NCBI RefSeq assembly: GCF_003073045.1 | Contig: NC_037600.1 | Span: forward strand, 12,896,515-12,960,514 | Origin: Pomacea canaliculata | Lineage: Eukaryota; Mollusca; Gastropoda; Architaenioglossa; Ampullariidae | Length of the DNA stretch: 64,000 nt | Direction: 5' to 3' | Shown: positions 27,401 to 39,330 of the stretch, piece after piece | How the letters are laid out: each line of letters starts with the position of its first letter | Position numbering within the stretch: position 1 is the first letter of the stretch | Position numbers and translations under genes: made by a program | The notes under the pieces: generated by a model | Told to the model about the DNA's origin: nothing | The model's database searches: none | The model's input: the letters and a program-made list of their open reading frames with translations, nothing else

Positions 27401-30400
27401 TTTACCTTCAGCAGTCTTCAGAACAACACCAATTCGGCCCTTTGAATTCTCATGATTGCCTTCAACACAGCTCTCTGAGAATCGAATCAGGCAAGTTCCT
27501 GGCGTCTTATTTTCAAGAGCTTCATCGCACTGATCTCGGCTTGCAAACCCAAAGATGACACTGTAAAATATTAAAACACTAATACTGCTCAAAATTTTGA
27601 AGGATTTTTACTTTTGATATTCTTCAATCTTTTTCCTTCTTGTCATCTACCCTGTGGGGTCTAGGCATGTGGGGTGGGAAGAGCCTTGTAGTACGGTCTT
27701 TACTACACTCTCGACTGCTCCGCCATCCATGCCGACATAATCATGTCTGCAATGCACTTTCACTAAATTCCTACGTAACGCTAATTACCGACTCGAGCCC
27801 CCGCGCACACCCCAACAAACAACATAATGCAATTTTAGTGAAAGTGAAAAATACTTATGAAGTCCCAAGAAACAAACTGCCAAGAGCTTACAAAACAATG
27901 AAGAAATAAAAAGAATATGCAAATGAACTAATTCCCTATCTTGGCTAGTTATCTAGGGTGTCCTGTTAACCTACTCCTTAATGCTCCTTAATCCAGACAT
28001 ACCACTATGATCAATCACGCATAACTGCTAGTGTGAGACACAGTCCCCTAGCCTCTGGGTTTCCACCTTACTAGTAACACGGTGCATAATTCCGGCGCCC
28101 AACTGTCTGGCTTTCTATTCACGACTGTATCTCGCATGTGGCAATATTGTCCTTCTCTGAGTCTTAATTAAGGGGTGTATTTTGACCGCTGTGAGGTCAG
28201 TGGCGACCACTAGTATCTCTCATAATTCATGACCTTACGTTATGTGTCCGTCTTGACGTAAGCGGTCTTTTAATTAACGAACATACCCCTGAAGCGATGA
28301 CTGCTCTTACGTAAGTGGCTGCGACCCCCCTTAATGTTTTATTACTACTCTTTCGTGAAACTTCTGAAATTTCTAAAGTTTCATTACATTTATCTGCATA
28401 AACCTTTAATCCTGCCACATGAAATGACTAAATTTGGTTAATTACAAGATTAATTACAACACAATAATGTTCTAGAGTATCTTACAAAAAATGTATCACA
28501 ACAATAACATGAAATGTAGACATGTAAAGGTTTAGGCATGGTCTAAGAAAAAAAAGAAAAAAATATGCTCCTTACCCATCCTTCCATGGATTCTTCAGTT
28601 CTCCTTCAAGAAGGTTAACAATACAGTGAAACCAGCGCCAGAGAGAAAAGGATGTTACTGTGTCGACTGGCCCTCCAGGATGTGATGCAAGCTGCACCTT
28701 TTCCTATTGTTTGTAATCACAATCGAATATGGAGCACAATCCATCACGGTAAAAGCATACACAAATGACTTCTAGCATCATTCCATTGTTGCTATATACA
28801 TTCATAGAAGTTGAAATGATCAAAGTTAAATGCAATAGATTAACAGAAAAAGAGATCAAATTGTGACTGCTATAATTACAATTATCATTTAAATATCAAA
28901 TAAAAATCATAACTGTAATTATAGCAGTCATAATGTACTTTGTATATCTTCTTGTTACTTACTAGTCTTAAATTTGTTTACTAAAATAATAATCATAATT
29001 ACAATAGTCATAATGTGAATGCTTTGGGGGCTGGGGGGGGGGAATTGGTGTTTAACACCGTGCCAGCAACTGAGGCTATATTACGGCAAGCAGCCAGCCC
29101 TGTAAACAGATGTCACGTGCAGAGAAAGAACATCGTGCCAGAGACGAGAAATGAACTCTGGGCAGCCAACCTTCACTGTATTGGTGACAGGCGCTAACCG
29201 TTACGCCAACGGACCGCTCTTGGGGGGGATGGATACTTGACATAATAAGCAATAAACTGCAGTTTAGCATAGATGGGGTGGAAATTCATAAGAAATGTTT
29301 ATACTGATGTGAATAAATGTTAACGCTTTACCTTGATAAATGCATCAAGGGTGATCTTGTCTCTTGGTTCTCTGCTTGATTTTCCTGATTTTGCAGCACA
29401 TCCTGAATAAATGCAATGACAATGACATCACTTTATGTACACGCCATTATTTCTTATTTCTGGATTAAGACTTCTAAGAACCCATTCTTGTATGTATGAG
29501 TGAGAGATGGATGTGTATGAACATATACACATACATCTAATCAAGGTATACATAACTCAAGAGCCTTGAATGATGTACTTTTTGGAGTTTTACAATGAAG
29601 GACAATGGACAGGTGTCTTCCAGAGGATATTAGTTCAATAAGGGTTAAAGCAAAAGGGCTGTCTAAAGACACTTATCACAGCCAAGTATCAAACCTGGAC
29701 AGGTTCTTCTGCAGGAACAAGCGCTAGTTCCAATGTTTCGATGACAGTTTACTACTCACTATAATGTCATGACAAAATACTTAACAAATGCCAGGAATAA
29801 TCACATTTACTGACATACCTAATTTTTCACGAAGAAACTTCTTTTCATAATCCATCAGACCACGGCCTCCTATGAAACGAATCCGTTCATCCATCATTTG
29901 CACAACCTCATCCAGATACAACTCTGAGGCAACTGGCTTCAGAACATCATACTGAAAATTTAGAATGGATAGAATAGAATGAATAAATACTGAACAGCAA
30001 TCACAAGTGTGCACACGTGTCTCTGTGTGGAAGCAATAACAATTAAAATGTTACCTCACATACATTTTTCTCTCACAAATAAATACACATGCATGCACAC
30101 ATACACATGCATGCACATGCAAGCATTTTATTGATAAGTTAGATGAGATATAATGCTATAATAACATTCTTCACAAGAAACCAGTGAATTATAATTTCTG
30201 AGAGATTTAACCTTTCTGGAAGGGTAAGGAAAGAATATGGATTCCTACAGTTATCAACCAAACATATTGCTGACCAATAAACATTAATAATAATAAGATC
30301 TGGTGAGCCATATACCCCAGACCAAAGCTAGGCTCATCACTTTTATAAAGAAGACAAATTTAAAACTCGTAGCAAGAAGAAAATCTACAAGGTACATATA

Positions 30401-33400
30401 CTGGGATGTGTGTATTTTGGTAAATCTCAAAACTTCGCTGACACAACTGTTTATATGCCCAGGCCAGCTCGTTTAAATCTGTTTATACTAAGTGTAATTT
30501 CATGAGGACACCATAAGGGAAGCCAACAGCCAAGTGATTAAATTTCTGGCAAAGGAGGCTGAAGGCCAGTTCAATGCCCACCAGCTGCACTAAAAATTGC
30601 ACTCATATTTTCTTTAATTTACAGTTTTAAACAACCTTTAATTTAACTTCATGAGAAAAATGAATGACTTCTAAAGTTCAGCATGCCGTCTCCACAAACA
30701 AAATGGAACTTCTGCACATACCACATTGTGTGCACTGAACCCGTACCACAGTTGTGCTCCCTTGTGTTCTGAAGCTTGATTGGCACCAGTACGAACAATG
30801 ATCGGCAAAGACAAAGTCTGCAGAGAATCAACAAAGATTTGTTCTCCTTCTACAAAATTGTTTTCAGGTATGGAACATAAGAAAATTATTAAAATCTTAC
30901 CACAACAAATCAATCTCCTAATTCATAGGTATAAAAACATTATCATTAAAGGCAGAATAGCCAGCTTAAATTTACTGTTATTTGATCTGCTGTGAAAGTT
31001 ATATAAGAACTTCTAGTTTATCACAAAATAAATTATCCAAGCATTCTAACCAAACCACTAGCATCAGCAGCACCACATGGGCTGGAAAGGGCAGTGGCCC
31101 TATATGCCTTTAGCAGCTTACCCTTGCTTCAAACCTCCAGCTAGTCTGTGAACTCTCAAACACAACATCATATATTGCATGGCAGATCTGCTTGTACACA
31201 TTCTTCTGCTCCCTTCGGCTGAAGTTCTCAACACGCACCCCTTCATACACCTTCATGCAGCATTTCTGCTCGCAGTCAGAATTCCTACGATCTGTGCTTC
31301 TTCTGTTTGCCACTTTATCGTTATGAATGTTGAATACTGAGGAGTTTCTGTTAGTTTCGCCTTTTAAGTGTGCAGCAATGTCTTCTCTGAACATCAGGAT
31401 TATGTTCACTTCTACGATCTCCAAAACTCCTTCAAGGCTACTGCCTCCGAGTAGTCTGTAAAAATTCACTCAAAAATTAAAAAATCAGCATGCTTACATC
31501 AAATAATGGTTTCTCCGGAAACATGGGAATGTACCATTGAAGCATTTAGTATTTATGACATTTTATGTCTCCTTAGAGTGAGTGGTTTACTGTGTCTAAA
31601 GTATGTCATTGGAAAGGTATGAAAGGCAAAGTCCAACCATTCTGCCAGTTATTATTTTAATTTCACCTAAAATGTTCATATCATAGACCATGCTAGACTA
31701 CCGGTAGTCTTTCAGCCTTTTGAATGCTAGCATTGGGAGTTAATAGGAACTACATGCATAAGTTTGATGCTAAGTTTCTTAGTTATTTTTTTTTTTTTTT
31801 AGCAAAGGTCACCAATCATCACTCTATGCAGCTTGCAGCCAATAAGCAGAACAGACTATACAGCTTGAGATTTCATGAGTCTGTTAGCATGAGAGCACAA
31901 TCTTTCTCTTTTTGTTGATACTAGTAGTTTAGTCACTAAGGCCTTGTCCTAAAAGTTTATACAAATAATTCATTTGCCACAAGTCAATTCTATATACTGT
32001 CCTTGGTTCAAACGTTGTAAGGTGTTAGATATGCTAATGACATTTTTAAAAAAAATTGGGGGTATAGTGGGTGGAAACTGCTGTTCACTTTTAATGACAA
32101 TCAAGATGTGCATAATTTATAAGACCTCACCCAACAGAAGTGTTAAACTTTTTGCTGTAGTTGACTTCACTGGTGTCCCTATCTCTGCCAGCCACTCTCT
32201 CCTTTTCTGTTATCATTGTGATTGGTGGTTGAACAAAGACTACCAAACACCTGTCCCATATAAAAGCTTATTCAGTTACAACATTACACATGATATTGCA
32301 CGCAGCACAAGTTTCACATGATCATGAGCTAGAGACGTCTCAAGTCAAAGGTGTAACTGAAGACAAGAATTCCTGTAAGAAACAATCACCATCTTATTGA
32401 AAGATTTTTGTTTAATGGCTTGAGCACTATAAATAATGTAAGCAGCAAGGAAAACTTATGTCATCCTGCAGCAGCGCTGTGGTTAGCTACATTAAGAACA
32501 GCAAGAAAAAAGATCAGCTGCTAACAAAGATCACTGTAGAGTGTAAATACATGAAAAGGTAAGACTGGTTAAAGGCCAAGTTTTTTTTTACCCCTTCTCA
32601 TACCTGTTCAGTGCAAGATACTGTAAAAAGTTCTTGCTTAACGTAAATTCCTATTTAAAAGCAAGTTTTAATTTAAATAATTTATAAGAATTCTTCTTTA
32701 TCTACTCACATTTTAATCAGCTTCTCCATGCAGCGTTTCAGCATCACCTCCAAGCTCAGGAGTGCAGATGGCCGAGGCAAGGATCCAGGCAAATGCTCCA
32801 TTACAGAATTTACTTTTTGAAATCTTGCATCCACCACACATTGGAACAAGCTGCTCAAGATGGTAAATGCCGTCACACATCTGGGGAGGAAAAAATATTG
32901 AGGCCATTGTATTAAGAATAAGTAGCAGCTAACTCCCTTAACTGCAATGACACAATAGGTGCAACATTTGCCATGTTTCAGATCAGGGGTCAAAAACACA
33001 AGAAAACAGTAGCCCCATGGTGTCTTCAAATATGGTCAATGGTTTGCAGGCTAACTGGACATGAAACTAAGCTCAAAGTTGTTGACTAATCAATAGGTGA
33101 TTTTGTGACAGGAAAAGAGTGTCCTAATTTTAAACACTAGACATGTGTCATTATATCTTGAAAACTATATATATGCTCTTTCAACAAAATGCTTGCTTTT
33201 TCATTCAGTATTTTGCTATCAAAATTTTCATGATACTTTCCACAATACGGGATAGAAATATAGCAGATGGTTGTTTGATGGATTGAAAAAAAAAGCTGGG
33301 TGTAGATGTTATGCATTGCTACTGAATAGTGAGATATTCAAAGAACAAAATTTTTTTTAATAATAATAAATGTGTGCTTTGTAGAGCTCATAATCATGCT

Positions 33401-36400
33401 CGTAAGAAGAATGCTCTTAGCATTTGAAACTTTGCAAAGCACACTTCCCCAAGTGGAGGCAAGCTCAATGTGCTGTGCACAAAAGACTACAAATGAACCA
33501 ACAGTCAACCACACAACAAAGAACACAAGAATCAGCTAACGGACAAGACTATGCTAAACACATATCAATAATCTTCTGACAGTGATCAACAATGGGGATA
33601 TAAATAAATGATTCACTCCAAGTATTTTTTTGAATTACTTAAAATATTTTGTTGAAGAGTACATTGTTTTAAAAGTAAATAAAATAAAATTGAAAACTTA
33701 CAAGGGTTCAACATCACTGACATCATCATTTTGCTCTGGACGCCTGCATAGCTCCTGGTACAGCTGATGATTCTTCCACCGTAAAATGTAAGGTTCAAGA
33801 TTTGGCAGCTCATTATAAAATCTACCGATGGCATTCTCCAGTTTTTTCATCAGACCCTGATCAAAGTACATTATTTTAAGAAAGAGGTAAAGGTGAACAG
33901 TTCCATAGACTGGTTGCCACAGATACCTCCCTTACAAATAATAAAGCATCATAAATAATTAGAACATTAAGAAGATTAAAACACTTTCTTAGTCAACCAA
34001 GGTTTGGTTTAAACTTTAGCTTTGTTTAGGCACATTTGTCATGGAGATAAGAAAAAAGCATATCTAGTCATCTATGTATGATTTCCTTTTTTTTAAAAAA
34101 AATGAAATCAAAACAAACATCAATGATTACAGTCAATGATAGCTGGCAAGAGTCATGAAAAGAAATAAAAGTAGCTAAACAAAGATTATGATGATAAATA
34201 GCAATCATTAAGAGACAGTCTCATTGACTTGATTTTTAATTATGTGCCTGATACTGCTATAAGCAGACTTTCTTAAACTTTCATATCTGATACCACCAGA
34301 CACTATTAAATAAGTCTTTATGATAAAATAAACAGAGCATGTTCCTGCAAATACTGAAATCTACATTAGCCTATGCAGCTTCAAGAACTTTCTTTTTAAA
34401 TTTTCAAGAACAGAAATTTGATCATGACACGCAACAAGAAAATCACTTACATCATTTTATGGAAATGTCTGTTTTCAAGACAGATTACTGAAGCTGCATG
34501 TAAAAATTCCAGTTTTTATTTCTGCTTTACCCTCTACTCTAACTGGTTCTGTAAGTTGTCTCACTTGAATGGAGACCAAGCAACTAGGTCATTTTTATTC
34601 TATTTTAATGTATTCTCTGTGTAACAGGTTCTAGGAAAGTGGTGTTTTCAAAATGTCAAACTACAAATTTTTAATGGCACTTTATATGTTGGTTTGAAAA
34701 TGTCCCCAAACTTACAGTTTTCAGTTTATGAAAAGCTTCATAAGGGGCCTGAAGGACTTGCCCCGTTCCCAACACATCCCTCTCCACCAAGCCTGTAAAT
34801 ATTTAAAAAGAAGAACTGCAGCACATACACAGTAGTTGGTAGTTCACTGCATTAGCTGTGTGGGTTAAGATTTAAAAAGAAAATTTGCTTGTTCCTGTTA
34901 ATGTCAATGCTCATGCACATGGGAATTTATCAGTCTAAACACTTTCTGGGATGGTGTTGTCTCCCTTTAGGGCTTGAGATTAGTACTTATGAGAGGTTTG
35001 CTAGTTTATCCATGCCCGCTTTTATTCCACCCACTTCCTACAAACACATTAAGCCTGAACCATGATTGTATCATTATCAGTCTATCTGGTTGAGTCAATA
35101 CGCATGTGTTGTGGTCTTGTGTTTTTGTTTTTTTTTGTTTCCATATAGAGTTGCATCTAACTGATAAATAAAGTCTTACCTTAAAATGTAAGAACTTCAC
35201 ATAAACAGAAAGTGTGAATATTGAATACTTCTATTTTTATAAAGTGAAAGTGTTTTAGAATGATCTAGCAATCCTTTAGAAGAAGATATCATTTTTGTAA
35301 TCCAAGTCTCCTACATACATAATAAACATGAGAAGCAAATTTATTAAGGTGTTGTTCTCTAAGTACAGGGTGGTCACTTAAAAGTGGTCCGTATTATTGG
35401 AGGTTGGCTACTTTTAGGTGACTTTTGTATTTATAACATCACTATTTAAACCAATAAGAAAAGTGGTAAGAAATTTATAGACCAATACTCTCCTTAAAGA
35501 ATAAAATATACTTAAACTGATGACATAGGAATGATGGTATATCATGAGCAGTTTCGATTATCACAAACTCGTTGGTCTTGGCAACTATGTATCAAACAAA
35601 CTGAAATCCCTGTAGCCTGTCGCAGATAATACACACATGCCACTTACTCTGATTTTCAATGTCTGTCTTCCACATAGACAAAATCTGGTCTGCCCACTCT
35701 AGGGCCTTGAAAGCCCCCTAAAAGAGAAGATAGCTGACATTAAAAATTTCTATGACAGTTGGTCTATTATCTACCTTGATCTGTAATTAACCGTTGGAAG
35801 CTAATCTAAATAGCCAGAAATGTTTGCATTTAAAAAATCTCTCGGTGATTGCATTTAAATGATGTGTTTACTGAAATGCATGTATTTTAACTACTCTTTA
35901 AAAAATATTCTGCATAAAACGCTTTGTAACATCATAACTGATCTTTCATAATTTGTAAAATACTTCAATATCAATTTACTTGACTTCTTTATTTTAGATT
36001 TTCATACATTTTTGACTCACAAGGTTTAAAAGAAGCTTGGATTATTTTGTGCTCGTTGCAATTAGACCCTTAAAAAAATTATACATGTACATGCACATAA
36101 ATCAAAACTGAAAGCAGTGCAAAAATATTAGGCTTGTTAGCCAGTTAAACAAACAGCTTAGTAACAAATGAACAAATGACCTTGTTACCTCAGCTTCATC
36201 CTTAATATGCTCAAAAGCAATTTTCAGCTGGTCTTCAGAATGATTAGTTTGCATCTGAGCTGTTGGAGTTCTTGCCTGATTCAAATGGTGAATCTGAAAG
36301 CAGGAAAAATAAATTAACGCACACTTCAGCTTCAAAGCCAGTTTACCTTATTGTTTTCTTTCTCATGCACACACATAGACAGAGAGATTAAAAGATACCC

Positions 36401-38982
36401 TTATCTCCATATTTATTTTATGCTTGGTTTAATTACCTGCTGAGACATCCTTGCTAAAAGGTCACGCTCCTTACGAAGGCATGTATCAACGTCTTTCACA
36501 AATTGTAGAGGATCACAGCAGTATGCGTTCTGTAGAAACAAAGTGTGCTAAAAAAAGCTTTTTTTTTTTCACTTTATCAAAGAAAAATTCCTGGCATGCA
36601 TTAGTGCTTGTGCATGAATCTTATATTCCTATGTTTATGCATAAATTTGATAACGTATACTGCACATCACTGACAATAGTTGTTTTGTCAAAAGAAGAAT
36701 GTAACCTGATGGCTTGATTAAAATTAATTAAAAAAAGAACAGCATGCTAGTTTGACTACTAATTAGTCACAGAAAATTCATCCAATAATAACAAAATAAT
36801 TTTCCCCTATATTCATAGCATTGTGGGTGTCTGACAGGCTGTGCATTCTTGAAAAGCTTGGAAGTAGCTCTCTATAAACATTCTTGCAGTATCAACACAT
36901 AATGGAGTTAATATCATCAGCTAGAGATCACAAACCACCATTTCTAGAAACAATAACTGATTTTAAATTTAGTCTTCTTGCTCAGATCAGCGGCATCATA
37001 TTACTATCTATTAATCTTTTCTGAGCAGAAGTTATTGCGCAGTCAAATGGTCACTTAACACATACCCATACCTGGACAGATTTAAAAAATAAAGTACATT
37101 TTAACAAGTTCTTATTGGAAAAGACAGCAAAGCAAATATAAATTTTTATTTAATAATTCTAAATGCTGGCACTTGAAAGTAAATTATATCCTCAAGCTAT
37201 CTAAACTTGTTCAAGGAGAGGAAATCATTAGGACTTTTTTGCTTGGTGGGAGTAGGGGTAGTAATATTCATAGAAATTAAAAATAATGCAAAGAAAGATC
37301 ATCACTGAAAACATTTAACAGAAGCTTGTCTCAGCCATGCAGTTTGCATCAGTATATGTACAGAGAGATCAACTTAAGTCCATTCAACTGCAATGCTAAG
37401 CTCTTGTGCATATACTGTCAGGCATGCTGACCTCACACACACGCACATACAAAAGTTAAGAGAAGACCTGAGATATGTGAACATTCACCCTTAGAGAAGA
37501 TTCAGCATGCGTAAAAAGCAGAGTTTCAGTGTCTTCAGAGGAACTGTGGGCAATTGTTTGAAGTTGTCTGATAGCCTCCTCCAAAAGGTCTTTAGCCTTG
37601 ACCTTAACTTCAGAGTCTGTGAGGCTGGAGTCAGCGCTCAGTAGAGCAGACCTTTGTGCAAAATATACAGAATTTGTATGTCAACATTAAATAATTAGGT
37701 TAGGCAGTTTAGTGCAAATGTGCTTGCAAACATGAAGCTGCTTGACCGAAGGCATGCAGATGCCATTAAGTGAGCACTAAAAGTGCATTTCTGCAGATAA
37801 GGGTTCAGAAAGAAGTCACTGAAAAATTAATGTAAATAACATTAGCAAAATTTCACTTAGTTCTCTTATCTTCTAAAAATATCAACCAACCTGCTAAATC
37901 ATTGTTGCACCCTGCTACAAGAAGCTGTTTACATCGGATAAATTCTGTCCATTTAATATGCATTACAAGGTGCAAAAATTGATTTAATATATTCAAACGA
38001 GAGGTAAACTGTATTTTTTTATTCCAAAAGAAATAGGTATGGCCAGTCTTTCGGAAGACATTTGAAGCAAATTGACAGCTCCTAATACAGTTGTACACCA
38101 AGTATATTTCAGCACATATATATATATACCAAGTATATTTCAAGTCACATGTCAAATTTGTTTTCTTCTTGAATAAGTCAAGTAATCAGTCTTATAAGAA
38201 TATTTTAATAAGTCCACTCTGTCTGCATACACAATATTGTTTCAAAAGTGAATGTGTTTATTGTGTATGTGCACAGAGCCAGCTTTTGTGATTTCTGAGA
38301 GCGCTGTGCAGATATACAAGAATCTAAATAATGTGCAGCCATTAGCATTATTTGGTAATATGAACACAGAAACTGAGCTGTCTTAATATGTATTTTTAAA
38401 ATAAATTTATTTCTAATACAAATAAGATGGTCTAGCCAATCACTGCCAAGTATTCTCTTTCATGATACCTCAGCAGGTCCGGCTTACTGGTCCTCTATAA
38501 AGAGCCACTTGGATATTTATAAGATTATTCACTGACCATGCAAAATTATCAACTGAAAAATTAGCCCGCTTTCTTTGGTCTAGCTGTAAGTTCACTCCCT
38601 TGGAGGGCTAGAGCAAATGATTTTGCAGGTCTGCCGGATGTTCCCCACCCTTGCTCTACAGACATATCACTTAATACCACACACAGCTGCAGACGTTTTA
38701 ATTGCAGCTATGACTGTAGCTTATATAGCAGATTCAACTACACAGTGGTTGACCAAAACAGTTGCATAGCTGTTCCACGCTAATCACTCATCAAATCAAA
38801 AGTAAACGGCTAAAATTACTGAACATTAATGCACTTTGTCAAACCAACCAGTTTTGCTTTTCAATCCAGTGATCTAGTTTACTGCGAATGATGATCTGGA
38901 TAGAATTATAAAATGCTGCTGCATCGTCTCGAAACTCATTGTGCTCCTTAAGCAGCTTGTTCAATTGCCCATATTGTGACAT
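24468..38982 (-). CDS. STAT-A, complete STAT-family transcription factor
   Basis: Latent cytoplasmic factor; by family, tyrosine phosphorylation drives SH2-mediated dimerisation and nuclear entry. Nineteen coding exons, 5' to 3': 38849-38982, 37489-37651, 36437-36529, 36189-36293, 35648-35717, 34716-34792, 33702-33856, 32710-32880, 32131-32250, 31122-31455, 30722-30817, 29819-29951, 29332-29402, 28576-28703, 27406-27560, 27066-27142, 26102-26183, 25745-25816, 24468-25000. Total 2769 nt, about 922 codons, all phases consistent. Order: N-domain (1-130, HWIEKQNW), coiled coil (130-325), DNA-binding domain (325-550; SVGLLGG, TLSLPIIVRTGANQ), linker, SH2 (about 617-694; GTCLIRFSES, Arg about 643), candidate phosphotyrosine RYLDF (Tyr about 732), Ser/Pro-rich tail with a basic patch and acidic C-terminus. 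The last exon's acceptor (25001-25002) was chosen because only it keeps frame. Orthology to a particular vertebrate STAT is unclear. Confidence 0.93.
26285..26847. mobile_element. Foldback (long inverted repeat) element in a STAT-A intron
   Basis: The two halves are imperfect reverse complements across a centre near 26566. The left half runs AAGACC, AACCTGAATGGTTTGC, GATATCTGTAGAT, GATATAAACCTAA, CAGCCTCCAAAA, GATCAACAAG, AACAGTGTACTA, AGTCTGCATTTCT. The reverse complement of the right half shows the same blocks in the same order. Arms are about 270 bp. It sits in the intron between the STAT-A exons at 27066-27142 and 26102-26183, and accounts for most of the extra length of this intron compared with STAT-B. 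No ORF; a non-autonomous MITE/foldback type is likely. Confidence 0.75.
27406..27560 (-). CDS. STAT-A SH2 core exon
   Basis: Encodes the start of the SH2 domain: VIFGFASRDQCDEAL, then PGTCLIRFSES, whose Arg is the phosphotyrosine-binding residue of STAT SH2 domains, then GRIGVVLKTAEG. Exon phase is identical in STAT-B (51798-51952). The preceding exon ends WKDG, matching the STAT WNDG linker/SH2 junction. Confidence 0.9.
27600..28440. repeat. Insertion of about 0.8 kb in a STAT-A intron, partly foldback
   Basis: The matching STAT-B intron is under 200 bp, so this is extra sequence. It is more GC-rich than the surrounding introns. CACTTTCACTAAATT at 27755-27769 is inverted at 27831-27846 with one indel, and the 28140-28340 part has several diverged inverted copies of an AAGGGG...GACCGCT...ACGTCA-like unit. 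Element class not identified. Confidence 0.4.
28864..28930. repeat. Perfect 17-bp hairpin in STAT-A intron
   Basis: TGACTGCTATAATTACA at 28864-28880 is the exact reverse complement of 28914-28930, with a loop of 33 nt. A partial third copy of the motif lies near 28993-29015. Confidence 0.7.
29045..29225 (-). repeat. tRNA-derived SINE, best-preserved copy
   Basis: Minus strand reads GGTCCGTTGGCGTAACGGTT (A-box region), GCGCCTGTCACCAATACAGTG, a B-box-like GAGTTCATTTCTC, a body with TGTTCTTTCTCTGCACG, then GCCGTAATATAGCCTCAG and GGCACGGTGTTAAACAC. The 3' end resembles the Meta domain of MetaSINEs as I recall it. It lies in a STAT-A intron. Relics of the same family occur at about 2.9, 6.9 and 56.7 kb. 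Confidence 0.75.
30517..30595 (+). repeat. Possible SINE head in STAT-A intron
   Basis: ACAGCCAAGTGATTAAA (A-box-like) and CCAGTTCAATGCCC (B-box-like) are spaced as in a tRNA-derived head. No clear body follows. Confidence 0.4.
32131..32250 (-). CDS. STAT-A cryptic 120-nt exon at the start of the DNA-binding domain
   Basis: Acceptor GGGACAG and donor TTGG|GTGAGG. It encodes a segment CLVVFVQPPITMITEK followed, 24 residues on, by SVG, which joins the next exon as SVGLLGG. In vertebrate STATs the equivalent is the FIIEKQPPQ...KTQTKFAATVRLLVGG stretch. The 120-nt block is conserved in STAT-B (56260-56379) with the same splice sites and largely conservative changes. Phases 2-in/2-out mean that omitting it leaves the frame intact, so it could also be alternatively spliced. 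Confidence 0.85.
33352..33500 (+). repeat. (AAT)n-headed dispersed repeat, copy 2
   Basis: AATAATAATAAA then TTTGTAGAGCTCATAA and GAATGCTCTTAGCATTTG; diverged relative of the block at 11494-11625. It lies in a STAT-A intron. Confidence 0.45.
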
Positions 38983-39254
38983 CACCTTGACTTAAATGCC
39001 CTGAAAAAAATTAAGAAAGAATATAAGATAATGTTCATCATAAACCCCTGGCTGCCCCTTCCCCCTAAAAAAAACTTTCACTGTGCATTTAAACTCATTT
39101 TTCTCTTTGTCAAATTTATCCCATCCAACACAGGTAGACAAAGGTTGGATAATTAAACTCAAATGCTACCTACACTAAATTATTTTATTAAAGATGTGCT
39201 AACATTTGTTTCATCTAGAAATCAATCAAATGTACATGTATGCATGGAAAACAC

Positions 39255-39330
39255 AGGAACATCTGTATATACACATGCATATCAATGCATTATATACACA
39301 TGCATATCAATGCATGCTTATAGCAACATG
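39255..39330. repeat. Short tandem duplication, ACACATGCATATCAATGCAT unit
   Basis: TATACACATGCATATCAATGCA occurs twice in direct succession within a longer CATGCA-rich tract. No function apparent. Confidence 0.7.
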
